64,000 nt of DNA, taken from NCBI RefSeq assembly GCF_003952225.1, contig NZ_CP034437.1, forward strand, positions 5,160,501 to 5,224,500, given 5' to 3'. The notes beneath the pieces were generated by a model. It saw only the letters and a list, made by a program, of their open reading frames with translations. It had not been told where the DNA came from and searched no databases. The position numbers and the translations under genes are program-made. This document shows positions 17,778 through 26,946 of the stretch, one piece after another (the first letter of the stretch is position 1; the number at the start of each line of letters is the position of its first letter). This DNA comes from Paenibacillus albus. Lineage in GTDB: Bacteria; Bacillota; Bacilli; Paenibacillales; Paenibacillaceae.

Positions 17778-18800
17778 ATGGTGACCATCTACGATATCGC
17801 AGCTCAAGCGAATGTGTCGGCTATGACCGTTTCTAGAGTTATCAATAACACTGGCAAAATCAGCGATAAAACGCGCTCCAAAGTAAAGAAAGTCATGGAT
17901 GAGCTCGGCTATGTACCCAACCAGATGGCGCGCAGCCTCGTCCTTCAGCAGACGCGCATTCTGTTTCTGCTTATCACTGACATTATGAATCCTTTCTATA
18001 CAACGCTTGCGCGCGGCGCCGAGGATGCCGCGCGCAAGAACGGCTACCGGCTGCTGTTCGGCAATAGCGACGAGAGCGTGGAGAAGGAAGGCGAATACAT
18101 CAACACGATTCTGACGACTCGCGTTGATGGTGCGCTGCTTGCGCCTGCGGGCGACCCGTCGCATCCTCACCTGGAGCAGCTGCGCAAGCATGGCGTGCCG
18201 TTCGTGCTGCTTGACCGCGAAGTGCCGGGCATTGCATGCGACATCGTGCTCGGAGACAGCCGGGACGGTGCGCGCCGATTGGTCGAATATTTGGTGGAGC
18301 AGGGCCACCGGCATATCGCGCTCGTGAACGGATCGGCGTCGATCAGCAGCGCTCGCCTGCGGCTTGCCGGCTTTCAGGAAGCGATGAAGCTTAGCGATCT
18401 TACGTTCGATGAACGTTATGTGCATGAGACCAGCTTCGGCCCTGAGCTGGACATGGATGCCATGGCACAGTGGGTTGCTTCGATGGACCCGCTTCCTACC
18501 GCCATTATGGCGGGCAACAACGTGCTGGCCGTTATGATTATTAAGTTGCTGCGTGCCAGGGGCTTGCGGATTCCCGAAGATATTTCGATTGTTTGCTTCG
18601 ATGATTTCGGGCTTTACTCGGAGATGGACCCGTTCATCACCGTAGCAGCCCAGCAGGCCTACCAGTTCGGCTACCTGGGGATGCAGCTGCTTATTGATCG
18701 CATCGGAGAACGCGAAACGCCGGAGAAAACAGTATGGAAGAAAGTCGTGCTGCCTCCTGAGCTCATCGTGAGGCGGTCCGTGAAACGGCTTGACGAATAG
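17778..18800 (+). CDS. LacI family repressor, likely of the fucose genes
   Basis: A 340-aa LacI/GalR regulator: N-terminal helix-turn-helix (VTIYDIAAQANVSAMTVSRV), the hinge region LGYVPNQMARSL, and a periplasmic-binding-like sensor core (about 60-335). The ATG at 17778 follows GAGGAG; the frame opens 11 codons earlier without a site. It is divergent from fucI with two operator-like palindromes between them, so L-fucose or a phosphorylated derivative is the inferred inducer. Confidence 0.92.
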   Translation: MVTIYDIAAQANVSAMTVSRVINNTGKISDKTRSKVKKVMDELGYVPNQMARSLVLQQTRILFLLITDIMNPFYTTLARGAEDAARKNGYRLLFGNSDESVEKEGEYINTILTTRVDGALLAPAGDPSHPHLEQLRKHGVPFVLLDREVPGIACDIVLGDSRDGARRLVEYLVEQGHRHIALVNGSASISSARLRLAGFQEAMKLSDLTFDERYVHETSFGPELDMDAMAQWVASMDPLPTAIMAGNNVLAVMIIKLLRARGLRIPEDISIVCFDDFGLYSEMDPFITVAAQQAYQFGYLGMQLLIDRIGERETPEKTVWKKVVLPPELIVRRSVKRLDE

Positions 18801-18844
18801 CCGCTCAGACAACCTTTAGAAGCCTATGAGCTCTTATAAGCATA

Positions 18845-18908
18845 AAAACACCGCAGGTTATTCGCGCTTGATTGGACAAGCGCGAGTGCTGCGGTGTTTT
18901 TTTTTTGC
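18845..18908. terminator. Long bidirectional terminator
   Basis: ACACCGCAG / CTGCGGTGT form the base, with an inner CGCGCTTG / CAAGCGCG stem. The plus strand ends in ten T's and the minus strand in five. It serves the LacI gene and the convergent hydrolase gene. Confidence 0.92.
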
Positions 18909-18910
18909 TG

Positions 18911-21214
18911 CTATTCGGTTTGGGCCGTGGCGCTGATAACGTCGCTAATTCCGATATCATCAAGCATTACTTTACCTCGGTCGCTGATGAAGTAGAATGT
19001 CACGCGAGTCAGCTCATTTGGATCGAAGTCGGCATTCTTGCTCTGGAACTGCGAGAACGGCAAATTAAACGTTTGAAATACGGCTTCAGAGGGAACCTTA
19101 TACTTGCCGTTCTTTATCGTTTTTTCCGTCCAGGCGAAGCGGGTGAATGTCGTGTACGGCAGCGGCTGGACCGCCTTGAACTGTGCAAGCGGCAGCCGCA
19201 CAGCTGCGCCGTTCCTGCTCTCGAGCTCGACGTCAATGTTCGGAAGCGGGGCCGCCGCACCATTGGCGCTCACCGGCAAATCTTTCGTCAGATTCGTCAT
19301 GGAGAATGTGAGCTGCCGCGTTTCCGGCGCTGATGTCACTGTCATCGTCTCCGGCAGCTTCAACGTGTAGCTGCCATCACCTTGCTTCCACTGAAGCACG
19401 GCGCCGCGGGTGCCTTTGTCCTTGCCGTCGCGGTCTTTGGCCGACTCCTCGGTCCAAATCAGTTTGTCGGCACTCGCTTTCACGCCGCTGTTCTCCGTTG
19501 CCTTGTCATAGTCTTCTTCGCTGCGGGCAAGCGGCACGAAGCTGCCGTCCTCGTAGCGGTTCATATACGTCGCTTGCGGCAGCCACGCGGCGCCTGTCCG
19601 ATAATCGGTGAAGAGCGGCGTATACTCCTTCTTGCCGAGCAGCGCATCTTCGAGGAACGCAGACACATAAACTTTTGCCACTTCACGCTGATCTTCGGCA
19701 TCCATCATGCCTGCACGGCGCAGGAACAGCCCGCCTGGCAAGCTGTCGTCCATCGTGCCCCACTCCGTGTTGAATCGGCTATGGTTCGCTTCGCCAATAT
19801 AAAGCGTGGACTTGAAGCGGTCCGAGCCGGCAGAGAACGTCGAGCGGATATATTGCCGCTCACCGTTAAATGTATCGACGTCGCCATCGCTTGCTCCTTG
19901 CAAGGACAAGTAATACGTGTCCTTCAGCTGCGCCTGAGTCTTGTCGACAACATTATCGGTCGGCGCGATTGCGATTACCGCTTGGATCTTGACGCCATCC
20001 GTTTTCAAGCTAGCTAGCGTCTTGTCGTTCGCGAACCATTTGGACGAGTCAGCCGCCATTGCAACTGCTTGACCGCCGCGCGAATGGCCGATCAGCGCGA
20101 CATGATTCAAATCAACGGCGTGATAGAACGGCGTTCCCGCCTGTTCATTATACGTGGCAATCTGCTGCAAATGCTTCAGCAGCATCCATGCCCGCACTTT
20201 CATATCGTTGTTCGGGATGTTTCCCCAATACGAATAGTTCAAGAAATTCTCATCGACGGAAACCGCGATGAAGCCGCGGCTTGCCAGCAGCTCACCGAGA
20301 TACTCGTAACCCTCATCGGAGAACTGCTCCATCAAGTGATTGCCGTGCACCATTAGCACAAGCGGGAACTTCCCATCGCCTTCCGGCATCCAGACGCGGC
20401 CGTTAATCGGTAGTGCATTCTCGTCGAAGCCCCAGAACAAGGAGCGCACCCACTTCCAGCGCGATATATAAGCGGAGGCATCGACAGGCTCGGAGATGAG
20501 CGCTGCATCCTTGCCGTATTCAGAGCGGTGGGCATCGTCGCCGCTTCCATATGTGAAGCTCTTCACCCGGTATAGGCCGGGCTCTGCGGGATCATCTGCA
20601 AGCAGCGCTGGAACCTGTGCTTCTTCCACCACTGTTTCGCCAGCGCTTGCCTGAATTGCATCCGGCTCATTAATCGGCCAATATCGAAAGCTGACAACGC
20701 TCGCTGCCACTGCGGCAATTAGCGTGAGCTTGACCACGATGTGCAAACGGCGGTTCAGCAGCAGACCGATCACAAGCCCGCCAATAAGGCCGATAGCTGT
20801 AATGCCAGCGGCTAGTATGAGTGACAACGGATCACCAAGATCCGTCTGATCGCAGATATACAAGATAACATAGCCCGTAAACAAACTGGCTCCCGCAGTC
20901 AGACGCGGAATCGGGATATAACATAAAGCAAGAATATATGCGATGACGAGCGAAGCCGCACCCATCAGAATCGTGCATAGTAGGACGGCAGCAGCACAAT
21001 CGAACAAAATGCCAAGGCCCGTAGGCATACCAAGCGCAGCAATGATCAGCACTGTATTGCAAATCAGCCAGACGCCCACAATTCCTGCTTTCCATACGGC
21101 GTTATCAAATGCAAGCGAAGCTTTGCCTCGGTCGAGGAGCCACTTCGCCATTCTTTTCCACACACTGCCGCGTGCAGGCGGTGCGGGTATCGACGGTATG
21201 AGTTCTAGTTCCAT
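18911..21214 (-). CDS. Membrane-anchored alpha/beta hydrolase
   Basis: A 767-aa protein. Residues about 40-180 hold five to six hydrophobic helices. The rest is outside the membrane and contains an alpha/beta-hydrolase domain (about 260-530) with oxyanion-region MVHGNH and the nucleophile elbow G376-H-S378-R-G-G. A C-terminal beta-rich region (about 600-760) follows. The elbow and layout recall dienelactone hydrolase/chlorophyllase-like esterases of Gram-positives. Substrate unknown. AGGAG is 6 bases before the ATG. It is a single-gene unit, upstream neighbour an ECF sigma factor on the same strand 118 bases away. Confidence 0.8.
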   Translation of the reverse strand: MELELIPSIPAPPARGSVWKRMAKWLLDRGKASLAFDNAVWKAGIVGVWLICNTVLIIAALGMPTGLGILFDCAAAVLLCTILMGAASLVIAYILALCYIPIPRLTAGASLFTGYVILYICDQTDLGDPLSLILAAGITAIGLIGGLVIGLLLNRRLHIVVKLTLIAAVAASVVSFRYWPINEPDAIQASAGETVVEEAQVPALLADDPAEPGLYRVKSFTYGSGDDAHRSEYGKDAALISEPVDASAYISRWKWVRSLFWGFDENALPINGRVWMPEGDGKFPLVLMVHGNHLMEQFSDEGYEYLGELLASRGFIAVSVDENFLNYSYWGNIPNNDMKVRAWMLLKHLQQIATYNEQAGTPFYHAVDLNHVALIGHSRGGQAVAMAADSSKWFANDKTLASLKTDGVKIQAVIAIAPTDNVVDKTQAQLKDTYYLSLQGASDGDVDTFNGERQYIRSTFSAGSDRFKSTLYIGEANHSRFNTEWGTMDDSLPGGLFLRRAGMMDAEDQREVAKVYVSAFLEDALLGKKEYTPLFTDYRTGAAWLPQATYMNRYEDGSFVPLARSEEDYDKATENSGVKASADKLIWTEESAKDRDGKDKGTRGAVLQWKQGDGSYTLKLPETMTVTSAPETRQLTFSMTNLTKDLPVSANGAAAPLPNIDVELESRNGAAVRLPLAQFKAVQPLPYTTFTRFAWTEKTIKNGKYKVPSEAVFQTFNLPFSQFQSKNADFDPNELTRVTFYFISDRGKVMLDDIGISDVISATAQTE

Positions 21215-21332
21215 ATCGGACTCCTAGTCTATCGTATTAGTAATCTATTACTCGATTATACGATGGATAAGAGACTAGAACCAACAGCTATTTGTTGTCA
21301 CGGGTGGCAATATGAATGAATTTGATTAGCTT

Positions 21333-21830
21333 TCAATAAGCGGGCTCCATTTCGTGCAACATGGCCTGCAGCTTCTTCTTGGCACGATGGATTTGTGTCT
21401 TCACAGCACCGATGGATACTTTTTGTATGGCTGCCAGTTGCTTGTAGGTCATTCCGTAGACGTATACGAGCAGCAGCGCTTTGCGCTGCTCCGGCTTCAA
21501 ACCTTCGAGCAGCTCATACTCATCCGCCATGTCGAAGGAGTTCTCCATGCCCCCGTCGACCGCACCCAAGCTGACTTCCATGTGATCGTACGAGCATTCT
21601 TGATTTCTCATCCGTTTTCTGTACAGATCGATCGCGGTATTTCTGGAGATCACATTCAGCCATGCCTCTTGGATGTCAACGATTTCCAGGGCATCAAACC
21701 TCCGGACGATTTTGATAAAGGTCTCCTGCACCGCATCTTGAGCCAGAAAGTGATCTCTGAGAATCGCATAAGCAATATAATAAACTTGTTTGTAATGTTT
21801 CTGATATAGTGCATTGAACGCGTCATTCAT
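21333..21830 (-). CDS. ECF RNA polymerase sigma factor
   Basis: A 165-aa sigma-70 family protein with only regions 2 (residues about 8-72, including AWLNVISRNTAIDLYRKR) and 4 (about 105-158, MTYKQLAAIQKVSIGAVKTQIHRAKKKL). TTGAGGG precedes the ATG. ECF factors normally sit beside an anti-sigma gene; none is seen here. The downstream same-strand gene is the membrane hydrolase, which lacks an anti-sigma domain that I can recognise. Regulation and targets are therefore open. Confidence 0.9.
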   Translation of the reverse strand: MNDAFNALYQKHYKQVYYIAYAILRDHFLAQDAVQETFIKIVRRFDALEIVDIQEAWLNVISRNTAIDLYRKRMRNQECSYDHMEVSLGAVDGGMENSFDMADEYELLEGLKPEQRKALLLVYVYGMTYKQLAAIQKVSIGAVKTQIHRAKKKLQAMLHEMEPAY

Positions 21831-21929
21831 CGTTTAATCCCTCAATTCTGCTTAAACATACCTTAAGAATAAGGAAAATAACTTAAAGAGAATGTAGGTA
21901 AATCATTAAATTTTAATAAAACCTTGCCT

Positions 21930-21966
21930 GAAAAATAAAAAGCAGCTCACGAATGTGGGCTGCTAG
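21930..21966 (-). terminator. Terminator after the phosphoesterase gene
   Basis: AGCAGC...GCTGCT with an inner CAC/GTG pair on the minus strand, followed by TTTTTATTTTT. Confidence 0.88.
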
Positions 21967-21986
21967 TACATCATTGGATGAGCATC

Positions 21987-23117
21987 TCATTTACCTGGGG
22001 GCGTAAAGTTAACGGTGATTGACCATATTTCGCTCCGACTGCCAAGCCGGATCGGTGGTCCCCACGTGCCAAAACCAGAAGAAACGAACGCATGCAAGCG
22101 TTCAGCAATGAGCTTGTAACCATAATCGAGCTCAAAGATGCGGCGCGTCACGAAATGATTTGGCGCCATTTGGCCCCTGTGCGTATGCCCGTGAAGCGAG
22201 AGATCGACACCACCTTCCGCAATTTCGCGAATGGCGCTTGGCTGGTGATCCATCAGAATAATCGGCAGCTTCATGTCTAGTTCTGAGACTAATGCAGCTA
22301 CGTTCTTGCGAGCGTGATCCGTCTTATCCTTACGTCCGATCAGATGGAAGCTGTCCGCAATGAGGATATGATCATCGAGCATCACGGGGATGCCGACCTC
22401 TTTCATCGCCTGGACATACGTATCAATACCGCCGCCATAATACTCGTGGTTGCCGAGCACCGCGAATGTGCCATATCGGGACTTAATCTGAGCGAGCTGC
22501 TGGGCATAATGATTGCGAATGAACGGTTCAACCGCATCGTCAAGCACGTCACCTGGGAGCAGAACCAAATCAGGCTTCAAAGCATTGACTCCATCCACGA
22601 GCCGCTGCAGATGCTTGCGACCCACAGTCATGCCGAGATGGAGATCGGAAGCTACCGCAAGACGCAGCTGTTTCAAGCTGCCAGCAGACTTCGGAATCGT
22701 CACTTCATACTCCCTGACAACGGGACTCCATGCGTTGCGCGAGCCGCGCACTAGAATAAGAATCAGTGCGACAATGGCCGCCCAGCCTGCTGCAACAATC
22801 GAATCCGCTCTTGTCATCGAAGCTGAGCGAAGCCCCCATGCAGCCAAATCCGCCACCGGCAGCAGCAATACGCTGTACTGCATGAGGGCGATCCAGTAGG
22901 AACCGATCCATTTGAGCAGCGTTGTCGCCGGTTTAGGCAGAAATTTGCGAAGCAGCATTGCGAACAAATAGGAGAATGCGACTAGCGCAAATAGAGGCCA
23001 GAAGACCGCTGCGTGCACCTGTCCGCCGTTCTCCGAAATAAATAAGTCCAGATTCCAACCGATATAAACCTGCAAACCCGTATAAATCGTCAATATAATA
23101 ATGAATCGAGCAGCCAT
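21987..23117 (-). CDS. Membrane metallophosphoesterase (YaeI/YkuE-like)
   Basis: A 376-aa protein with four N-terminal membrane helices (about residues 1-130) and a calcineurin-type phosphoesterase domain. The metal-site motifs are all present: SDLHLG, LPGDVLDD, GNHEYYGG, MDHQP and LHGHTHRGQ. Relatives act on membrane-linked substrates such as UDP-diacylglucosamine or lipids; the substrate here is not known. AAGGAGG precedes the ATG. Single-gene unit with its own terminator. Confidence 0.88.
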   Translation of the reverse strand: MAARFIIILTIYTGLQVYIGWNLDLFISENGGQVHAAVFWPLFALVAFSYLFAMLLRKFLPKPATTLLKWIGSYWIALMQYSVLLLPVADLAAWGLRSASMTRADSIVAAGWAAIVALILILVRGSRNAWSPVVREYEVTIPKSAGSLKQLRLAVASDLHLGMTVGRKHLQRLVDGVNALKPDLVLLPGDVLDDAVEPFIRNHYAQQLAQIKSRYGTFAVLGNHEYYGGGIDTYVQAMKEVGIPVMLDDHILIADSFHLIGRKDKTDHARKNVAALVSELDMKLPIILMDHQPSAIREIAEGGVDLSLHGHTHRGQMAPNHFVTRRIFELDYGYKLIAERLHAFVSSGFGTWGPPIRLGSRSEIWSITVNFTPPGK

Positions 23118-23189
23118 ACTTCCTCCTTAATCACGTGAACGCCATCTTTTCTACTAGTATACCGATTTCATAGGCAAAATGCGATTTCG

Positions 23190-24044
23190 CTAGCTTTGCT
23201 TCCGATAAACCGACTCCGTATACCTACTAATGGCATCATCGTAGTCCGGATACGAATAGCCAAGACTTTCGGAAACCCTGCCCGCGTATGACCGGAACAA
23301 TTCATAACAAGCGAACAAAGACTGCCACATTTCCTCATAGCCATTCTCCGAATAGGTTGACAGCAGCTTATCCCAATCGCAAGTAGGCAGGTAACGGTCT
23401 ATAAATTTATAGTTCTTCCCGACGCTGAAGGTAAATCCATGCTCCAATCCGACGGACCAAGCCATCATTCGTAATAAGTTTGGTCTAGCAATACCATGTA
23501 AATGGTCAATCGCAAACAGAATTTCCTTCCTCGCTAATCCTTTTACAACGTAGGTTGATACCATCCAGAACTCATTGCAGCAATCATCGAATTCTCTTGC
23601 ACTCGGCTTCTGAATCCAATATTGCCGATCCGTTGCGATGACTTCGCTCTTGATCAGAGCATCCTTGTCGAGCAGCAGCTGGGCTAAACCGTCGCTCCCC
23701 GCCAGATATTCCCCGATTTCATTCAGCGGAATCAGTGTCAGGTCAACTTTCGTGCCATCCTCAAACAACATCAAGTAGGAGAACCAATTGCCCAATTCAG
23801 GCGGAAAAAGCTCCATATCCTCGGGTTTCTGCATCATGATACATTTCCCGAAGACGGAAAGCCACTGATCATTCGCTTTGAAGGCATCCATGTCGGTCAC
23901 AAAATAAGAAATATCATAATCTTGGAATTCATCGGGAGCGATCGCCTTATTCGTCCGCGACCCTTCCAACATTACAATCCGAATTCGGTCATCATCAATC
24001 GCGAAATCCAGGAGCAGCTTCATCATCTCTTGTTCGCTTCTCAT
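23190..24044 (-). CDS. Aminoglycoside 6-adenylyltransferase family protein (AadK-like)
   Basis: A 284-aa protein, the same length as Bacillus subtilis AadK. The nucleotidyltransferase motif is intact (EGSRTNK near residue 27, then YDISYFV with the catalytic acidic pair), with VDLTLIP as the third acidic strand. The ANT(6) family transfers AMP to position 6 of streptomycin. The start at 24044 is set by GACGGAGG 8 bases upstream; the open frame runs 38 codons further but passes through the AraC terminator. Chromosomal context without mobile DNA suggests an intrinsic gene; resistance is not shown. Confidence 0.85.
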   Translation of the reverse strand: MRSEQEMMKLLLDFAIDDDRIRIVMLEGSRTNKAIAPDEFQDYDISYFVTDMDAFKANDQWLSVFGKCIMMQKPEDMELFPPELGNWFSYLMLFEDGTKVDLTLIPLNEIGEYLAGSDGLAQLLLDKDALIKSEVIATDRQYWIQKPSAREFDDCCNEFWMVSTYVVKGLARKEILFAIDHLHGIARPNLLRMMAWSVGLEHGFTFSVGKNYKFIDRYLPTCDWDKLLSTYSENGYEEMWQSLFACYELFRSYAGRVSESLGYSYPDYDDAISRYTESVYRKQS

Positions 24045-24139
24045 ATGGCAAGCCTCCGTCTCAAACATTATCACCAGCATCCCTGTCTTACTCGAAGAAT
24101 TCGGGAATGAACACGCTTTCTCCTTGCTCTCTACGCAGC

Positions 24140-24171
24140 AAAAAGCCTGCGGTTTCATTAACCGCAGGCTC
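24140..24171 (-). terminator. Terminator of the phyH1-araC unit
   Basis: AGCCTGCGGTT and ACCGCAGGCT pair around TCATTA; the minus strand continues with TTTTTGC. Its position inside the upstream extension of the ANT(6) frame supports the shorter start of that gene. Confidence 0.88.
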
Positions 24172-24182
24172 TTACAATCTCG

Positions 24183-25031
24183 TTATTGTTTCCGGTATTC
24201 CCTCGGCGGCAGCAGAAACCGCTTCTTGAACGCCCGCTCGAAGTGCGGCAGCGTATTAAAGCCGGAAGCGAAGCAAATTTCCGTTATCGGCAGCTGCGTC
24301 GTCTTAATCAGCGACCGCGCGAACTGCAGCCGAACTTCCTGCAGGTAGGTTTGGAACGTAGAGCCTGTCCCTTTACGGAAGCATTCGCTGAAGTAATTGG
24401 CCGACAGTCCGCAATGGGAAGCGACTTCCTCGAGCGACAGCGGCTCGCGGAAGTGATGCTGAATGTAGATCAGCCCTTTGCGTACAGCCGACTGCAGCGC
24501 CTGATGCGGCACGCCATCAATACTCGGCTGCTGATCAGCCGGTCGACTCTTGCGGAATAGATCAATGAGCAGCCGCTCCATACTTCCTTGAATGAGAATT
24601 TCGCTCTCCGGCTGCCAAGCGACCGACTCTTCCCAGATCCGTTCATATTCCTGCTCAAGCTCAGCGATCTGCTCCTCCGCATACCAATGCGTGTAAGCCG
24701 TTCGATGATCGAACAGCAGCTCCGGCAGCGGCTCGCGTATGAAGTGATCATTGAATATGAAATCATACAGCTGCAGCGTCTCGCCCGGGTCCGGCTCTAA
24801 GCTGTGAAAATCTGCCGGAGACAGCAAAAAAGCGGCGCCCCGCGTCAAGCGCAAGGGCACCCCGTTCAGCATATGCGTCCCCGATCCGGACACCACGAAG
24901 GCCATTTCAAAAAACTCATGCCAATGGGTATCGATAAGTCCGTCGATCGAATGCTTGAACAAGCGGAAAGGAGCGGACAACGTCATATATCGGTCATTCG
25001 TCAATCGTTCCGGCCCTTTATAGACGCTCAT
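24183..25031 (-). CDS. AraC family regulator (dioxygenase cluster, 1)
   Basis: A 282-aa AraC protein: cupin-like sensor (residues about 20-110, with HWHEFFEMAFVVSG and the LSPADFHSLEP metal-pocket stretch) and a double helix-turn-helix at about 185-280 (LSLEEVASHCGLSANYFSECF, closing with LLPPREYRK). ATG at 25031 has GGAGGGGG upstream. It lies 35 bases downstream of the first PhyH gene on the same strand, so the two are probably co-transcribed and it may control the dioxygenases. Effector unknown. Confidence 0.88.
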   Translation of the reverse strand: MSVYKGPERLTNDRYMTLSAPFRLFKHSIDGLIDTHWHEFFEMAFVVSGSGTHMLNGVPLRLTRGAAFLLSPADFHSLEPDPGETLQLYDFIFNDHFIREPLPELLFDHRTAYTHWYAEEQIAELEQEYERIWEESVAWQPESEILIQGSMERLLIDLFRKSRPADQQPSIDGVPHQALQSAVRKGLIYIQHHFREPLSLEEVASHCGLSANYFSECFRKGTGSTFQTYLQEVRLQFARSLIKTTQLPITEICFASGFNTLPHFERAFKKRFLLPPREYRKQ

Positions 25032-25066
25032 CACAAGTCCCCCTCCACGCTTTCAAATTGTTCTTA

Positions 25067-25813
25067 TTATACGTTAACGAAGTCGCTTCCCGCGATATCC
25101 TTGCCGCGAGCCAGCCAAATCTTATGTCCGCTGTTCTTCTCCGGAATGACACGCGCTTCCGTCGAGAAGTAGCGCATCGTGTAGCCGCAGCGACGGTGCT
25201 CGCTCTTGTTCGCCGTAGCGCCGTGAATAATGCGCGAATCGTGAATCGAGCATTCTCCCGGCTCCAATTCGAAGTAGACCGCATCGGAATCGTCGATATT
25301 TTTAATCTGGATGGTGAAGATATCGTCATCCGTGTCGACATCTTCGTAATCGGAGAAGCCGTTATTGTGCGTGCCCGGAATGACGCGCATACAGCCATTT
25401 TCTTTCGTGCTGCGATCAATCGCAAGCCATACGGTAGCGATCTTGTCGTAGCTGGTCAAGCGGCCTTTCCAATACGCGGAATCTTCATGCCATGGCGTCG
25501 GCTTGCCAATCAGCGGCTCCTTACAAATGAAATGAGACGACCATAGACCGATGTTTGGTCCGATAATCGGCTCGACAAGATCAAGCACTTCGTCGCTCAG
25601 CAGAAATTTCAAGAGACGCTCGTCACGGAAATGCGGCGTATCCAGCTCGCTATTCAAACGGCGTCCAAGCACGCTCCACTGTTCCTCGAAAATAGCTGTA
25701 AGCTCCGCCTGTTTCTCTGGGCTGAACAGTTGGTTCTTAAATAAAGTGTAGCCATTCTTCTCATAAAATTCAGTCTCGGCCTGCGATAATTTACCGTTCG
25801 CAATATTAGTCAT
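25067..25813 (-). CDS. PhyH family Fe(II)/2-oxoglutarate dioxygenase 1
   Basis: A 248-aa phytanoyl-CoA dioxygenase-like protein, a double-stranded beta helix enzyme. The iron ligands are His109-x-Asp111 (TPWHEDSAYW) and His197 (SRIIHGAT), with Arg207/208 about ten residues later for 2-oxoglutarate. Bacterial relatives hydroxylate diverse small molecules, so the substrate is unknown. AAGGAGG precedes the ATG. A second PhyH gene lies upstream on the same strand, separated by a terminator. The two are clearly different in sequence, not a recent duplication. Confidence 0.88.
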   Translation of the reverse strand: MTNIANGKLSQAETEFYEKNGYTLFKNQLFSPEKQAELTAIFEEQWSVLGRRLNSELDTPHFRDERLLKFLLSDEVLDLVEPIIGPNIGLWSSHFICKEPLIGKPTPWHEDSAYWKGRLTSYDKIATVWLAIDRSTKENGCMRVIPGTHNNGFSDYEDVDTDDDIFTIQIKNIDDSDAVYFELEPGECSIHDSRIIHGATANKSEHRRCGYTMRYFSTEARVIPEKNSGHKIWLARGKDIAGSDFVNV

Positions 25814-25931
25814 TGGGGAGGACCTCCTTGGGATAATCGCTTCGTTTCTTCATGGTTTCATTATCTCCGCTCCCCTGCCTGCCGCGCTTCTCTTCTTCAC
25901 CGAAAAACTATGCATATCTTCAGTGCGGAAG

Positions 25932-25962
25932 AAAAGCCGCAGCCCTGTTCGGCTGCGGCTTC
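25932..25962 (-). terminator. Terminator after PhyH gene 2
   Basis: AAAAGCCGCAGCC and GGCTGCGGCTT enclose CTGTTC; the minus strand ends in CTTTTC. Confidence 0.85.
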
Positions 25963-25977
25963 GCATAAATGATTGCA

Positions 25978-26787
25978 TTAATGATAGAAAGCCGCTCCAA
26001 CTTCGACGCCGCAAGGGCCGCCATCCGGATTGCCTTCCAGCTCGATTTTGGAACCATCCGCCCGATAGAGCGGGTTGTAATGCTGACTGATCTTCGTTGC
26101 AGAGGAGTTGGCATAATGGCAAATGAACGCGCGGCGGAATTGATCCTTGGTCTTATTCCGGTACGAGCCGTGAATGAGATTGCCGTTGAAGAAGAGGACA
26201 TCGCCTTTATCCATATTGACTGGCATCACCACGCCATCCTTCGGCGGCTTCACATAATGGGTCGTGAACGATTCCTTCGCATCCGCTTTATCCGGGCAAG
26301 AAATCTCATGCGTATTCGTCTTCGGTACAACGAGCAAGCCGCCATTGTCTTCATAGGCAGCATCGATCGCCGTCCAAGCCGCGATACAGTTACCGGGTTC
26401 GACCATCAAATAGAAGTTGTCCTGATGTAGCGCCTGACCTCTGGAGCCTGGCGGCTTGTAATAGAACATGCTCTGAGCAGCGTAGGCTTCCTCGCCATAT
26501 AGATCGGCTAGCACTTCAAGAACCGGATTGTGCAGCATATATTTCATCGCCGTTTCATTGAAACGATGCGGATGCATCACGCGCGGATAACGCTGCAGCG
26601 GATCTGTTCCGTCCGCCTCCAGGTTCGGCTCGAAGTAACCGGGAATCGTCTCATTGCTCATTTTATCGAACGTATCTACAATCTCAGTTACATCAGTATC
26701 CGTGAACAGCCCTTTTACAATCAAGTAACCATCGGCATCGAATTGTTTCTTCTGCTCTTCCGTCAGTACACGCAGCGCTTGTGTCAT
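25978..26787 (-). CDS. PhyH family Fe(II)/2-oxoglutarate dioxygenase 2
   Basis: A 269-aa PhyH-like dioxygenase. Iron ligands His121-x-Asp123 (ALHQDNFYL) and His206 (NLIHGSYRN), with Arg218 as the likely 2-oxoglutarate contact. The segment DNGGLLVVPKTNTHE is typical of the family. GGGGGAAG lies before the ATG. It is divergent from an AraC regulator across 159 bases and shares the neighbourhood with PhyH 1 and AraC 1. The substrate cannot be told; the pairing with sugar-type regulators hints at a compatible solute or plant-derived compound, which is inference. Confidence 0.88.
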   Translation of the reverse strand: MTQALRVLTEEQKKQFDADGYLIVKGLFTDTDVTEIVDTFDKMSNETIPGYFEPNLEADGTDPLQRYPRVMHPHRFNETAMKYMLHNPVLEVLADLYGEEAYAAQSMFYYKPPGSRGQALHQDNFYLMVEPGNCIAAWTAIDAAYEDNGGLLVVPKTNTHEISCPDKADAKESFTTHYVKPPKDGVVMPVNMDKGDVLFFNGNLIHGSYRNKTKDQFRRAFICHYANSSATKISQHYNPLYRADGSKIELEGNPDGGPCGVEVGAAFYH

Positions 26788-26857
26788 TCGTCTTCCCCCT
26801 ATTGATCGATCTAGAATATGCTCATTTCTTATAGCTTTATTGTAGGGTTAAGGCCTC

Positions 26858-26907
26858 TTATGCAAAAGTAACAATTATGCTGATTACTCCATCAATCCTG
26901 CTATAAT
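26858..26907. promoter_or_regulatory. Direct repeats and -10 box between PhyH 2 and AraC 2
   Basis: TTATGC occurs at 26858-26863 and again at 26875-26880 (17-bp period, on one face of the helix), as expected for AraC half-sites. A perfect TATAAT follows at 26902-26907, about 40 bases before the AraC start; no good -35 is seen, which fits activator dependence. Confidence 0.4.
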
Positions 26908-26946
26908 GAGCCTATATGTCATGAAGCTTGGAGTGTGGATTATAAG

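Noticed and set aside
17457..18812. 451-codon minus-strand open frame across fucI and the LacI gene
   Set aside because: Its protein is His/Arg-rich without domains, and it overlaps two well-supported genes. Antisense artefact.
23190..24044. Acquired antibiotic resistance gene
   Set aside because: Length and context match intrinsic chromosomal AadK-like genes of Bacillales; no mobile element, no compositional break.
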